This document shows, in pieces, positions 1 through 8,382 of a stretch of 64,000 bases of DNA (position 1 is the stretch's first letter; the number at the start of each line of letters is the position of its first letter). Origin of the DNA: Streptomyces sp. NBC_00237 (GTDB lineage Bacteria > Actinomycetota > Actinomycetes > Streptomycetales > Streptomycetaceae); contig NZ_JAPEMT010000003.1 in NCBI RefSeq assembly GCF_026342435.1, forward strand, positions 372,001 through 436,000. Direction: 5' to 3'. Under the pieces are notes generated by a model. It searched no databases, had not been told where the DNA came from, and saw only the letters and a program-made list of their open reading frames with translations. The position numbers were made by a program, and so were the translations under genes.

Positions 1-184
1 CATCGGCGGCACGAGGGACGCCTCCACCACGTGGATGGCCGACGCCATCCAGGCGTACCCCACCACCCTGCCCGCGCTGACCGCCTCCCACCTCCTGGAC
101 GGCTGCGGCCACTGGATCCAGCAGGAACGCCCCGAGAAGGTCAACCACCTGCTGACCGAATGGCTCGCCACCCTTCAGAAGTAG
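1..184 (+). CDS. Alpha/beta hydrolase, C-terminal part (partial)
   Basis: The reading frame is already open at the left edge and ends at TAG 182-184, giving about 60 residues. The end of the protein reads GCGHWIQQERPEKVN and then LLTEWLATL. This is the typical C-terminus of epoxide-hydrolase or haloalkane-dehalogenase-like alpha/beta hydrolases, where the histidine in GHW is the catalytic one followed by the QQERP segment. The nucleophile and acid residues lie outside the window, so the substrate cannot be stated. No start is visible because the gene is truncated by the window edge. Confidence 0.8.
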   Translation, partial: IGGTRDASTTWMADAIQAYPTTLPALTASHLLDGCGHWIQQERPEKVNHLLTEWLATLQK

Positions 185-277
185 TCCCGAGTGATCCAAC
201 ACCCATTCCCCGGAAGGGGGTTGCGCGATAGATTCACCACACCTTCACCACGCGCCACCACCTTCGGGAGGACACCC

Positions 278-451
278 ATGAAGAACGTCGTCGCCGCCGC
301 CGCTCTTGCCGCAGTGGCAGCCGTCGCGGTCGCCTTCGCCGTGGTCCCCTCCGACAGCGACGCCTCCACGGCGAGCGACAGGCAGGCGGGCACGGTGAAG
401 TCGGTGGTCGAGGCTTCCGCCGGTGACAAGAAGGTCGAGGTCATCAAGTAG
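278..451 (+). CDS. Small secreted or membrane-anchored hypothetical protein
   Basis: This 57-residue protein starts at an ATG preceded by CGGGAGG at about 265-271. Residues 1-25 are a lysine followed by an alanine/valine-rich hydrophobic stretch (MKNVVAAAALAAVAA and on), typical of a signal peptide or single membrane anchor. The remaining 30 residues are Ser/Asp/Lys-rich and end in KKVEVIK. An in-frame ATG at 191 would extend it but lacks a ribosome site and would bury the signal sequence. No family is recognised. A strong hairpin 30 bases downstream suggests it is transcribed alone. Confidence 0.6.
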   Translation: MKNVVAAAALAAVAAVAVAFAVVPSDSDASTASDRQAGTVKSVVEASAGDKKVEVIK

Positions 452-480
452 CGGTGCCGGACACCGCCGGACGCGGTGAC

Positions 481-515
481 AGCGCCGCCCGCGCCTGTCG
501 GTGCCGGGCGGCGCT
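481..515 (+). terminator. Hairpin terminator after the small secreted protein
   Basis: An 11-bp perfect stem, AGCGCCGCCCG at 481-491 paired with CGGGCGGCGCT at 505-515, has a 13-nt loop. It starts 29 bases after the stop at 451. There is no U-tract, as is usual in Streptomyces. Confidence 0.6.
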
Positions 516-543
516 CCGGCAGCGGACGCCCCCGGAAAAGAGC

Positions 544-573
544 TTGCCGCTCGATCGGGGGCGTGTTTAGGGT
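544..573 (+). promoter_or_regulatory. Putative vegetative promoter for the 26-aa ORF and GNAT gene
   Basis: A -35 like TTGCCG (544-549), an 18-nt spacer and a -10 like TAGGGT (568-573) match the HrdB consensus loosely. Transcription would start near 580, so the message would begin with the hairpin at 581-598. Confidence 0.4.
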
Positions 574-580
574 GGCCTGC

Positions 581-598
581 GTCGGCCGACAGGCCGAC
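581..598 (+). promoter_or_regulatory. 5' leader hairpin
   Basis: GTCGGCC (581-587) pairs perfectly with GGCCGAC (592-598) around the loop GACA. It lies between the putative start of transcription and the short ORF at 633. It could stabilise the 5' end or form part of an attenuator; the sequence alone does not decide this. Confidence 0.4.
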
Positions 599-632
599 CG
601 ACGTGGACAGACGCAAGAGAAGGGAGGCCGCG

Positions 633-713
633 ATGTACACCCCGAATCCGGCGCTCCAGATCGTTCCTGCCGCTCCCGTGTTCAGCTGCCGGGCCCGCCA
701 GGACATCAACTGA
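633..713 (+). CDS. 26-residue upstream ORF, possible leader peptide
   Basis: ATG 633 follows a strong ribosome site (AAGGGAGG, 619-627). The frame encodes 26 residues beginning MYTPNPALQIVPAAP, with one cysteine in FSCRARQDIN, and stops at TGA 711-713. It is 51 bases upstream of the GNAT gene in the same direction. It may be a translated leader controlling the acetyltransferase or a real small peptide such as a modified-peptide precursor. Nothing identifies a modification enzyme other than the adjacent GNAT protein. I favour a regulatory leader, with low certainty. Confidence 0.45.
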   Translation: MYTPNPALQIVPAAPVFSCRARQDIN

Positions 714-764
714 CCCACCCACCTGATCTGGTGGCGCCTCCAGCTTGACCGCCGTGGAGGCACA

Positions 765-1748
765 GTGACGTTCCGTACGACTTTCCGTTCCACCGTCGAG
801 GCCGACCTCGACCGACTTCTTCCGCTCCTCGTGGCGGATCCGGCCAGCTCCCTGTCGGCCCACACGTATCTGAGCAAGCTCGCCGACGGTCAGTACCGTC
901 ACGCGTGGACCTGGATCGCCGAGGACCCGTCCGGCGGTGACACCGCGCCGCTCGCGGTCGCCGTGTGGTGGGGGCTCCCGTCGGAGGCCACGCCCGGTGC
1001 GCTCGATGCGGTGTACGTCGACGAGGCGCGCGTCCCGACCGGGCAACGGGTCGCGCTGGCGGCCGAGTTGCTCGCCGCCGCGCATGCGGCGTTCAAGGAG
1101 GCGGGGGCCGCCGAGGCTCCCGCGTTCCACATCTTCGTCCCCGGGGACTACCGGGACAGGCCCGAGGTGGCCGAGGCGCTGGCCTGGCGGCAGGAGGCGG
1201 CCAGGGCCGCCGGGCTCGTGGGGTTCGTGGAGCGCCTGGGGTACGAGTGGACGCCGCAGGGCGGGCTGCGGGAGGCGGCCTCCCCGCAGTTGGTCTTCGC
1301 GGCCGAGCCCGACGACGAGGTCTTCGTCGAGCTCTTCCGGCAGGTGCTCCAGGACACCCTCGACGCGAGCACCCGGGCGGAGGCCGAGCAGATCGGGGCC
1401 GAGGCGCAGGCCCGTAACGACGTGGCGTTCTACCAGGAGCAGATGGCCGGCGAGCGGTCCTGGTGGCGGGTGGCCCGCAACGCGGCGGGCGAGGCGGTCG
1501 GGTTCGGTCTGCCCTCGCGCAACCTCGCGGGCCCGGTGGTCGGATACCTCGGCGTCCTCCCCGGGCACCGGGGCCTCGGTCACGTGGACGAGATCCTCGC
1601 CGAGATCACCGCGATCCTCGCGGCGGAGCCCGACACGTCGCGGATCCGCGCCGACACCGACCTGGCGAACCGCCCGATGGCCGCCGCCTTCGAGCGCGCG
1701 GGCTACCGGAACTTCCGCCGCCGTCTGGTCCTGTCGGCACGCCTCTAG
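765..1748 (+). CDS. Tandem GNAT-fold N-acetyltransferase
   Basis: This 327-residue protein starts at GTG 765, preceded by GTGGAGG. It is about twice the length of a single GNAT domain and appears to contain two. The C-terminal half (about 180-327) carries the recognisable acetyl-CoA loop: VGYLGVLPGHRGLG at about 258-270, then the NRPMAAAFERAGY segment near residue 310. The N-terminal half is more diverged, as is usual in tandem GNATs. Such proteins acetylate small-molecule amines, antibiotics or protein termini; the substrate cannot be read. It is the last gene before a strong bidirectional terminator and is convergent with the amidohydrolase gene. The 26-aa ORF directly upstream may regulate it. 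Confidence 0.85.
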   Translation: MTFRTTFRSTVEADLDRLLPLLVADPASSLSAHTYLSKLADGQYRHAWTWIAEDPSGGDTAPLAVAVWWGLPSEATPGALDAVYVDEARVPTGQRVALAAELLAAAHAAFKEAGAAEAPAFHIFVPGDYRDRPEVAEALAWRQEAARAAGLVGFVERLGYEWTPQGGLREAASPQLVFAAEPDDEVFVELFRQVLQDTLDASTRAEAEQIGAEAQARNDVAFYQEQMAGERSWWRVARNAAGEAVGFGLPSRNLAGPVVGYLGVLPGHRGLGHVDEILAEITAILAAEPDTSRIRADTDLANRPMAAAFERAGYRNFRRRLVLSARL

Positions 1749-1766
1749 GCACCCGTTCGTGCAGCG

Positions 1767-1804
1767 GGGCGACGGCCCGCACCGTGCGGTGCGGGCCGTC
1801 GCCC
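1767..1804. terminator. Bidirectional terminator between convergent genes
   Basis: A perfect 17-bp stem (1767-1783 with 1788-1804) closes a 4-nt loop GTGC. It sits in the 62-bp gap between the GNAT stop (1748) and the amidohydrolase stop (1811), so it can terminate both messages. Confidence 0.85.
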
Positions 1805-1810
1805 GTCGCG

Positions 1811-3436
1811 TCACAGATGTGCGGCGCGGTGCGTCGGGACGCCGTCGAGGACGGTCAACAGCACGTCTACGTCGGCCAGTTCGGTGGCGGGAACGGTGAG
1901 CGGGTCGGCGGCGAGGACCGTCAGGTCGGCGCGGTGCCCGACGGCGATCCGTCCGGCCACGCTCTCCTCGCCCGCCGCGTACGCCGCGTTGACCGTCATG
2001 CCGCGCAGCGCCTCCAGCGCGGTCAGCGCCTGCTGCGGACCGTGCGGATCCTGGCTGAGGTCGCGGGTCGGCCTGCGGTGGCGGGCCCCGGCCATGACGC
2101 CGAGCGGCGGGTACGGGGCGATGGGCCAGTCGGAGCCGAGGACCACGACGGCACCCGAGTCGTGCAGGTCGCGGCAGCGCCAGGCGTCCGAGGCACGCGG
2201 CTCGCCCAGGCGGCGGGACCAGTTGTCGGTGTGGTCGGCCCGGGTGAAGTCGCAGCAGTGGGTGGGCTGCATGGACGCCACGACCCCCAGCTCGGCGAAC
2301 CGGCGCAGGGTGTCGTCCGGGACGGTCTCGATGTGCTCGACCCGGTGTCGTACCCCACGGCCGCCCAGGGCCTGCGCCTTCTCGACGGCGTCGAGCACAT
2401 GGCGTACGGCCGCGTCACCGATGGCGTGGGTGGCGACGGAAACACCCGCCCGGTGCAGCTCCGCGACGATCCGGGTGTACTCCTCGGGGTCCGGCCAGAA
2501 GGCGTGCCGGGACTCGCCGTGACAGTCCGGCTGTTCCAGCCAGGCGGTGCCGTTGTCGATGGTGCCGTCCATGAAGATCTTGACACCAGCGGTCCGCCAC
2601 AGCCGCCCGCCGGCCCCCTGCCGCCCGATCAGCTCACGTACCGCCTCCGCGTCGGTGCCGGGCTGGCACCAGGGGGCCACCCGCAGCCGCAGCGGCAGTT
2701 GACCCGCTGCGTCCAGCTCGGCGTAGAAGGCGAGGCTGTCGCCGTTCGCGTCCATCGCGTGCCCGCCGGTCAGTCCGGTGGCGGCCATCGCGCGCAGGGC
2801 GGCCGCGAGCCGGTCGCGGCGCTCCTCGCGCGTGGGCTGCGGGGCGACGCGCTCGACGAGTTCGCAGGCGGCGTCCTCAAGGAGCAGTCCGGTGGGCCTG
2901 CCGTCGGCGTCGCAGACCACGGCGGCGGTGGCCTGGTCGAAGGTGCGGGGCCCGTCGACCCCGGCGAGCTCCAGCGCGCGACGGCTGGCCAGTGCGGAGT
3001 GCGCGTCGAAGAGCAGCAGGTACGCGGGGACGCCGCCGAGCACCGCGTCGAACGGCGTGATGCCGACGGGGCGTTCGCCGAAGACGTTGGGGTCGAGCCC
3101 CCAGGCGTGCAGCCAGGCGCCGGGGGAGAGGTCCCGTACCGCGCCCGCGAGTGCTTCGCGCACCTGCTCCAGGTCGGCGCAGCCCGACAGGTCCAGGCCA
3201 CCGGTCAGTTCCGCGCCGGACACCGGGTGGATGTGCCCGTCGACCAGACCGGGCGTCACGACCGCGCCCCCCAGGTCGATCACCGTGGTCGAGGCGTCGG
3301 CCAGGGCGCGGACGTCCCGGTCGTCCCCGAGGGCGGTGATCCGTCCGTCCGCCGAGGCGAGCGCGGTGTGCGGCAGGAACGCGCCCGAGGCCGGGTCGAG
3401 CAGACGGGCCGAGAGCAGGACGAGGGAGGTGCGCAC
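1811..3436 (-). CDS. Amidohydrolase family 3 (YtcJ/AepA-like)
   Basis: This 541-residue protein begins at GTG 3436, with AAGGAG eight bases upstream. It has the amidohydrolase-3 layout: an N-terminal beta-sandwich (LLSARLLDPASGAFLP), the metal-binding VDGHIHP at about residue 70, THAIGDAAVRHVLDA and HRVEHIE in the middle, and GSDWPIAPYPPLGVM near residue 430. Members are cytoplasmic metal hydrolases of amides or carbamates such as N-substituted formamides; the physiological substrate is unknown. It lies 71 bp behind the TetR gene in the same direction, and an NCS1 permease is divergent from that TetR. The three genes plausibly form one uptake-and-hydrolysis unit for a nitrogenous compound. 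Confidence 0.85.
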   Translation of the reverse strand: MRTSLVLLSARLLDPASGAFLPHTALASADGRITALGDDRDVRALADASTTVIDLGGAVVTPGLVDGHIHPVSGAELTGGLDLSGCADLEQVREALAGAVRDLSPGAWLHAWGLDPNVFGERPVGITPFDAVLGGVPAYLLLFDAHSALASRRALELAGVDGPRTFDQATAAVVCDADGRPTGLLLEDAACELVERVAPQPTREERRDRLAAALRAMAATGLTGGHAMDANGDSLAFYAELDAAGQLPLRLRVAPWCQPGTDAEAVRELIGRQGAGGRLWRTAGVKIFMDGTIDNGTAWLEQPDCHGESRHAFWPDPEEYTRIVAELHRAGVSVATHAIGDAAVRHVLDAVEKAQALGGRGVRHRVEHIETVPDDTLRRFAELGVVASMQPTHCCDFTRADHTDNWSRRLGEPRASDAWRCRDLHDSGAVVVLGSDWPIAPYPPLGVMAGARHRRPTRDLSQDPHGPQQALTALEALRGMTVNAAYAAGEESVAGRIAVGHRADLTVLAADPLTVPATELADVDVLLTVLDGVPTHRAAHL

Positions 3437-3507
3437 GACAAGGGCTCCTTGGAGGCGGTCGGTTCGTGGGGCGGCGGGGCGGTCGATTCCAGGGGGTGGC
3501 GGGGCAG

Positions 3508-4152
3508 TCAGTCCGAGGCGGCGGCCGACAGGGCGCCCACCGGCAGGCCGAGCACGCGCTCCGCCGTCGTCATGGGCAGGCGCGCGATCTCGGGCGGGTC
3601 GTGGTCGGTGGAGGAACCGTTGACGAGCATCCCGAGGCCGTCCAGGACGACGAGGATCTGGATGGCGGCCGCCACCGGGTCCTCGGCGCGGAACTCGCCC
3701 GCCGCGACGCCGTCGCGGACGACCCCCACGAGCCGCTCGCGCCAGGTGTCCTCCTGCACGGCGACCCGCTCGCGCAGCGTGGGCCGATAGCGGCTGAGGT
3801 GCCGGGCGTTGAGCCACAGCCGACTGACGTCGTCGTACGCCTCCCCGGCCGTCCGCTCCAGGAACCGGGCCAGCCGCCGCGTCGGGGCGGCGGCGTCCGC
3901 CGGGTCGGCGGGCAGGAGTTCGTCGAGCTCCGAGCCCGCGGCGTTGCCGAACGCCTCGGCCACCAGGTCCTCCACCACGGGGAAGTAGTGGCTGATCAGA
4001 CCCGGCCGGACGGCCAGCTCGTCGGCGATCCGCCGGAGCGTGATCCGCTCCAGCCCTTCGGCCAGTGCGACGACGGAGGCCGCCGCAACGATTTCCGTAC
4101 GTCTGGACGCTGGAGACTTGCGGATTCGCTTGTTCGTGATGCTTGACGGCAT
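3508..4152 (-). CDS. TetR family transcriptional regulator
   Basis: The 214-residue protein has an N-terminal helix-turn-helix (about 13-58: ASRRTEIVAAASVVALAEG, then ITLRRIADELAVRPGLISHYF) and a helical ligand domain (DVSRLWLNARHLSRYRP). The ATG at 4152 is chosen because a plausible promoter ends seven bases upstream, which would give a leaderless message; an in-frame start at 4206 lacks a ribosome site. RISHYFP-type HTHs are common in TetR proteins controlling catabolic genes. It is divergent from the NCS1 permease (69-bp gap) and precedes the amidohydrolase, so both are likely targets. Confidence 0.85.
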   Translation of the reverse strand: MPSSITNKRIRKSPASRRTEIVAAASVVALAEGLERITLRRIADELAVRPGLISHYFPVVEDLVAEAFGNAAGSELDELLPADPADAAAPTRRLARFLERTAGEAYDDVSRLWLNARHLSRYRPTLRERVAVQEDTWRERLVGVVRDGVAAGEFRAEDPVAAAIQILVVLDGLGMLVNGSSTDHDPPEIARLPMTTAERVLGLPVGALSAAASD

Positions 4153-4159
4153 GGAATCG

Positions 4160-4188
4160 ATGCTATTGAGTGTGCGACCAACAAGCAA
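4160..4188 (-). promoter_or_regulatory. Putative promoter of the TetR gene (leaderless)
   Basis: On the minus strand TTGCTT (4183-4188) and TAGCAT (4160-4165) are separated by 17 nt. The ATG at 4152 lies seven bases past the -10, so the transcript would start at or next to the start codon. No Shine-Dalgarno sequence is present, which agrees with this. Confidence 0.4.
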
Positions 4189-4220
4189 GCAGTGGGATAA
4201 CAGCACACCGGAGGGGCCCC

Positions 4221-5669
4221 ATGGCGTCCACGATTCCCGACCCGCAATCCGGCACCCTCAGCGAGAGTCCGGGGGCCCCTCCGCAGCCCGGCCGGGCGGC
4301 CCGTGTCGAGGCCCACGGCATCGACCACGTCCCGGACCACGAACGCCACGGCCACCCCCGCCGGCTCTTCTCCGTCTGGGCCGCGGCCAACGTCACGTAT
4401 CTGAACCTGGTGACTGGCGGCGCCCTGGTCCTCATGGGTCTCGCCCTGTGGCAGGCCCTGGCCGTGATCGTGGTGGGCAACGTGTTCTGGCTGCTCACCG
4501 GCCTGCTCGCGATATCCGGCCCGGTGGCGGGCGCGCCGAGCGAAGTCATCACGCGGGCGATGTACGGAGTGCGCGGCAACCGCGTGAACAACGCGATCGT
4601 CGGCTGGTTGATCTCCGTCTGCTACTTCGCCCTCAACCTGGCCGCCGCCGCGACCGCCGCCTTCGCCCTGGTCGAGATGGTCGGCATCACGGCGAACACC
4701 GCCGTCAAGGTCGTCGTGGTGGTCGTCGTCGCCGCCCTCACCCTGACCATCGGCGTCTACGGCCACGGCATGATCATGAAGCTGTACCTGCCGATCACGC
4801 TCGCCCTGACCGTCGTCTTCGCCGTCGTCGCGATCGGCGTCCTCCGGCACACGGACTTCGCGTACGTACCCGCCGAACCGCTCACCGGCGCCGACCGGTG
4901 GCCCGTCCTGGTCGCGGGTGTCACCCTCATCGCGTCCGCCCCGCTCTCCTACACCACCAGCGCCGACTTCTCCCGCTACCTGCCCCGCACGACCTCCGCC
5001 AAGGCGGTCATCGGCTGGACCGCGCTGGGCGGCTTCCTGCCCGGCGCGGCCGTCGGCTCCCTCGGCGCGCTCGCCGCGACCGCCGTCGACATGACGGACC
5101 CTCAGGCGGGACTGCGGCAGCTCCTGCCCGGCTGGTTCGGCCCGGTCCTCCTGCTCGCCCTGGTCCTGGGAACCATCGCCATCAACGCCCTGACCTCCTA
5201 CAGCGCGGGTCTCGCCCTCCAGGCCGTCGGCATCCGCATCCCCCGCGCCCGCAGCGTGATCGTCGACGGCGTCGTGGCCGTCGCCCTCACCCTGTACGGG
5301 CTCTTCGCGTCCGGATTCCTGGACACGGTCAGCAACGTCCTCCAGCTCACCGTCGTGCTCCTCGGCCCCGCCATGGCCGTCTACGCCACGGACATCGTGC
5401 TGCGGCGCAACCGCTACGACGGCCGGTCGCTGACGGACGAATCCCGCGAAGGCCCCTACTGGTACACCGCCGGATTCAGCCCGGCGGGCACGCTGGCCCT
5501 CGCGGGCGGTTTCACCTCGGCGGCCCTCTGCGTCAACACCCTCTACACGGGACCGATCGCCCGTGCCCTGGGCGGCGTCGACCTCGCCCTGCCGGTCGGC
5601 ATGGTCGTCGCCGCGCTGATCTACACGGCCCTGGGCCGCCGCCCGGCAGCACGCACCCCCGCTGTCTGA
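4221..5669 (+). CDS. NCS1 family permease (purine/cytosine type)
   Basis: The protein has 482 residues; ATG 4221 has GGAGGGG 6-12 bases upstream. About twelve hydrophobic segments follow a charged 60-residue N-terminus. The first begins with FSVWAAANVTYLNLVTGGALV, the NCS1 signature helix that carries the substrate and sodium site. The family imports nucleobases, hydantoins, thiamine precursors and related heterocycles by cation symport. It is divergent from TetR and linked to an amidohydrolase, so the substrate is probably a cyclic or amide nitrogen compound. Its C-terminus is convergent with the metallo-hydrolase gene. Confidence 0.88.
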   Translation: MASTIPDPQSGTLSESPGAPPQPGRAARVEAHGIDHVPDHERHGHPRRLFSVWAAANVTYLNLVTGGALVLMGLALWQALAVIVVGNVFWLLTGLLAISGPVAGAPSEVITRAMYGVRGNRVNNAIVGWLISVCYFALNLAAAATAAFALVEMVGITANTAVKVVVVVVVAALTLTIGVYGHGMIMKLYLPITLALTVVFAVVAIGVLRHTDFAYVPAEPLTGADRWPVLVAGVTLIASAPLSYTTSADFSRYLPRTTSAKAVIGWTALGGFLPGAAVGSLGALAATAVDMTDPQAGLRQLLPGWFGPVLLLALVLGTIAINALTSYSAGLALQAVGIRIPRARSVIVDGVVAVALTLYGLFASGFLDTVSNVLQLTVVLLGPAMAVYATDIVLRRNRYDGRSLTDESREGPYWYTAGFSPAGTLALAGGFTSAALCVNTLYTGPIARALGGVDLALPVGMVVAALIYTALGRRPAARTPAV

Positions 5670-5728
5670 CCGGCGCCCCCACCCTCCAGCCTCCCCGGCG
5701 GGATCTGCTCCCTATCTACTCCCTCCAT

Positions 5729-6643
5729 CTATTCCGTACCGAAGGCCGCCCATCGGCCGAGGGCGAATCCGCCGCCCTCGTGCCGGACTTCCACGGCGCC
5801 CGCGCCGCCGAAGTGCGCGGGGACGACCAACTCCCGCTCCGTGGCGGCCCGTTCGAGAATCCGGTGGCGGCTGGCCGCCGCCTGTTCCGCGTCCAGGCAG
5901 AAGCAACTGTTGCAGGAGGGGGCGAGGATCTGCACCGGGCTGTGCAGAAGATCGCCGACAAAGACCGCCCGGTCGCTCCCGGAGGCGAGCCGCAGGACCG
6001 ACGAGCCGGGCGTGTGGCCCGGCGCGGACTCCAGGGTGAGGTGCTCGTCGATGCGGTGGGTGCCGTCCCACAGGACGGCCTGCCCGGCCCGGTGGACGGG
6101 CGCGACGCTGTCCTCGTACATCAGCCGGTCGGCCTCCTGGCGGCCGTTGCCGTACGCGTTGTCCGGGCCGAAGTGGAAGTCGTCGGCGGCGGGGACGAGG
6201 TACTGGGCGTTGGGAAACGTGGGCTCCCACCCTCCGTCGGCACCCACGGTGTTCCAGCCGACGTGGTCGGCGTGGACATGGGTGTTGACGACGACGTCGA
6301 CGTCCTCCGGCCGGACACCGGCCCGCGCCAGCCCGCCCAGGAAGTCGCCCTGCCAGTGGTGGAACTGCGGCGAGCCGGGCCGCTCGCGCCCGTTCCCCAC
6401 TCCGGTGTCGACCAGGACGGTCCGGCCGCCGCTGCGCAGCACCCAGGTCTGTAGCGCCATCACCGCCCTGTCGTCGTCCGGTTCCCAGTGACCGGGCGCC
6501 AGCCATTCCTCGTTGGCCTTCCACAGCTCGGCGCCGGACCCGGGGACCAGACCGCGTGCGGGCGCGAACGCCCCCTGCCACTCGACGACCCGGACGACCT
6601 CGACCTCGCCGAGCATGATGCTCTGACCGCTCTCGCTCTTCAT
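5729..6643 (-). CDS. MBL-fold metallo-hydrolase (lactonase-like)
   Basis: The 304-residue protein carries all metallo-beta-lactamase-fold ligands: HVHADH (about residue 119), PGHTPGS, FVGDLLHS and VPAHFGG. The arrangement, with a long insert DDFHFGPDNAYGNG, is that of the AiiA/PPH-like lactonase and alkylsulfatase-type hydrolases that use two zinc ions. It is probably cytoplasmic, as no signal peptide is seen. ATG 6643 is preferred; a TTG at 6679 or an ATG at 6616 are alternatives and no start has a perfect ribosome site. It is divergent from an AraC regulator 100 bp away, its likely controller. Confidence 0.85.
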   Translation of the reverse strand: MKSESGQSIMLGEVEVVRVVEWQGAFAPARGLVPGSGAELWKANEEWLAPGHWEPDDDRAVMALQTWVLRSGGRTVLVDTGVGNGRERPGSPQFHHWQGDFLGGLARAGVRPEDVDVVVNTHVHADHVGWNTVGADGGWEPTFPNAQYLVPAADDFHFGPDNAYGNGRQEADRLMYEDSVAPVHRAGQAVLWDGTHRIDEHLTLESAPGHTPGSSVLRLASGSDRAVFVGDLLHSPVQILAPSCNSCFCLDAEQAAASRHRILERAATERELVVPAHFGGAGAVEVRHEGGGFALGRWAAFGTE

Positions 6644-6743
6644 GCCCTCGACTCTAGGAGGGCCCGATGAGCTGCTCAATGCCTGATCGGCTCACCTGAA
6701 TACGTATGCGTCTCACCATTGGCGCTACGGATACTCTCGCCCG

Positions 6744-7673
6744 ATGGACGTGGTGAGCGACGCGGTCGCGGCGGTACGCATCGGACGGCCCTCCTCGAAC
6801 CGGGTGCGGGTGAGCGGAAGCTGGTGCACGCGGCTGGCCCCGTACGACGGGGCGGGCTTTCACGTGGTGCTGGAGGGGAGTTGCTGGCTGCTGGCCGACG
6901 GCGGCACGCCCCTCCCGCTCGGCGTGGGCGACGTGGTGCTGCTGCCGCACGGCACGGGACACGTGATCGCCGACGCCCCCGTCGACGCGGCGACCGTGGA
7001 ACAGGCGGTGCCGTTCGAGCGGTGGTTCGAAGGGGACGAGGCGCGCCGCTCCCCGGCCGCCTCCGGCGAGGTGCACATGCTGTGCGGCAAGTACCGGCTC
7101 GACCGCAGTCGCACACACCCGCTCATGGCGGAACTGCCGGAGGTCGTCCACCTGCCGAACCGCGTGGGCACCCACCCCGAACTGCGCGCGGCCGTCGACC
7201 TGTTGGGCCACGAGCTGGCCGTCCAGGGACCCGGCTCGTGCATCGCGGTGCCCAGCCTGCTCGACCTCCTCCTCGTCTACATGATCCGCTCCTGGGCGGC
7301 CCAGGACACGGGCGGCACCTGGCCGGCCGTACTGGGCGACCCGGTGACCGCCGCCGCCCTGCGAGCACTGCACTCGGACCCGGCCGCCCCCTGGACCAAC
7401 GACCGCCTGGCCGCCGAGGCGGGCGTCTCCCGCGCGACCCTGGCCCGCCGCTTCACCGCCCTGGTCGGCCGCCCGCCGATGGCCTACCTCACCTGGTGGC
7501 GCCTGACGTTCGCCGCCACCCTGCTCCGCGACACCCCGGACCCCCTGGCCACCGTCGCCCGCCGCGTCGGCTACGGCACCCCGTACGCCCTCTCCCACGC
7601 CTTCAGCCGGGAATTCGGCACCACCCCGGGGCAGTACCGGGCGGAGGCGGCGTCGCGAACTGCGTCCGCGTGA
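6744..7673 (+). CDS. AraC family regulator with cupin sensor domain
   Basis: The protein has 309 residues. The N-terminal cupin (about 20-180) shows GAGFHVVLEGSCWLLADGG and GDVVLLPHGTGHVIAD, the AraC-binding-6 pattern that includes a short cysteine-containing segment (HMLCGKYRLD). The C-terminal double helix-turn-helix (about 215-305) includes VSRATLARRFTALVGRPPM and the motif ending in FGTTPGQYR. Such regulators often control oxidoreductases or detoxification genes that lie next to them. Here the divergent metallo-hydrolase is the likely target. The 100-bp intergenic region contains the palindrome ATACGTAT near 6700. Confidence 0.9.
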   Translation: MDVVSDAVAAVRIGRPSSNRVRVSGSWCTRLAPYDGAGFHVVLEGSCWLLADGGTPLPLGVGDVVLLPHGTGHVIADAPVDAATVEQAVPFERWFEGDEARRSPAASGEVHMLCGKYRLDRSRTHPLMAELPEVVHLPNRVGTHPELRAAVDLLGHELAVQGPGSCIAVPSLLDLLLVYMIRSWAAQDTGGTWPAVLGDPVTAAALRALHSDPAAPWTNDRLAAEAGVSRATLARRFTALVGRPPMAYLTWWRLTFAATLLRDTPDPLATVARRVGYGTPYALSHAFSREFGTTPGQYRAEAASRTASA

Positions 7674-7817
7674 GCCCCGGCCGATGGCGCGAAGGTGTTA
7701 CCGGTCTCTTACGGCAGGCCCCCGAGGGTCGCCGACCGGGTGCCGCCACGGGTCTACTGGGGGCGAAGAAGGCCCGGCCCCTTCACGGCCGGAACATCAC
7801 AGTCCCGTGGAGTAGCC

Positions 7818-8357
7818 ATGCCCGCACTCGGTCTGTCCCGCCGCACGATCGTCATCCTCCTCGTCGCCCTGGTGGTGGTCGCGGGAGGTGCCCTCTACGC
7901 ATTTCAGCCCTGGAAGGCGTTCACCACGACCACGGTGGACGAAACCCTCCCCTCCGCCAGCGCCCCCGCCACCCCCGGGACACCGAGCACGCCGCCCCCG
8001 GGTGCCGCAGGACCGGTCGACCTCGCCCGGGGCAGCTTCGTCAGCCACGAGCACGCCACCAGCGGCACCGCGCGCACGGTCCGCCTCGCCGACGGCAAGC
8101 AGTCCGTACTGCGGCTCGAAGACCTCGCGACGTCGGAGGGTCCGGACGTACGGGTCTACCTGTCGCCCCGTGACGCCCGGTCCGCGGAGAAGGGTCTCGG
8201 CGAGGGTGCCGTGCAGCTGGGCAAGCTCAAGGGCAACCGGGGCAACCAGAACTACAGCGTCCCGGCGGGCACCGACCTGTCCGCGTTCCGCAGCGCGGTG
8301 ATCTGGTGCGAGCGCTTCTCCGTCTCCTTCGGCGCCGCCGACCTGACCCCTGCCTGA
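7818..8357 (+). CDS. Membrane-anchored DM13 domain protein
   Basis: This 179-residue protein starts at ATG 7818 behind GTGGAG. Residues 9-30 are one transmembrane helix (TIVILLVALVVVAGGALYAF). A Pro/Thr/Ser-rich linker follows (about 45-70), then a DM13 domain: GSFVSHEHATSGTARTVRLA, LRLEDLATSEGPDVRVYLSP and VIWCERFSVSFGAADL. DM13 domains are proposed to carry a redox-active cysteine, seen here in WCERF, and face the outside of the cell. The exact role is not established. The gene is transcribed alone and shares an overlapping terminator with the convergent histidine kinase gene. Confidence 0.85.
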   Translation: MPALGLSRRTIVILLVALVVVAGGALYAFQPWKAFTTTTVDETLPSASAPATPGTPSTPPPGAAGPVDLARGSFVSHEHATSGTARTVRLADGKQSVLRLEDLATSEGPDVRVYLSPRDARSAEKGLGEGAVQLGKLKGNRGNQNYSVPAGTDLSAFRSAVIWCERFSVSFGAADLTPA

Positions 8358-8382
8358 GCACGGTGGGCGGGCCCGCTCAGGC
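8352..8382. terminator. Bidirectional terminator overlapping two stop codons
   Basis: GCCTGAGC (8352-8359) pairs with GCTCAGGC (8375-8382). The stem contains the TGA of the DM13 gene on one arm and the TCA (minus-strand TGA) of the kinase on the other, so the last codons of two convergent genes form the terminator. Confidence 0.6.

Noticed and set aside
1463..3790. A 775-residue open frame on the plus strand across the amidohydrolase and TetR genes
   Set aside because: It is antisense to two genes with clear family motifs. Its translation is Arg/Gly/Val-rich without domains, and no ribosome site fits its start. High GC content leaves such long shadow frames.
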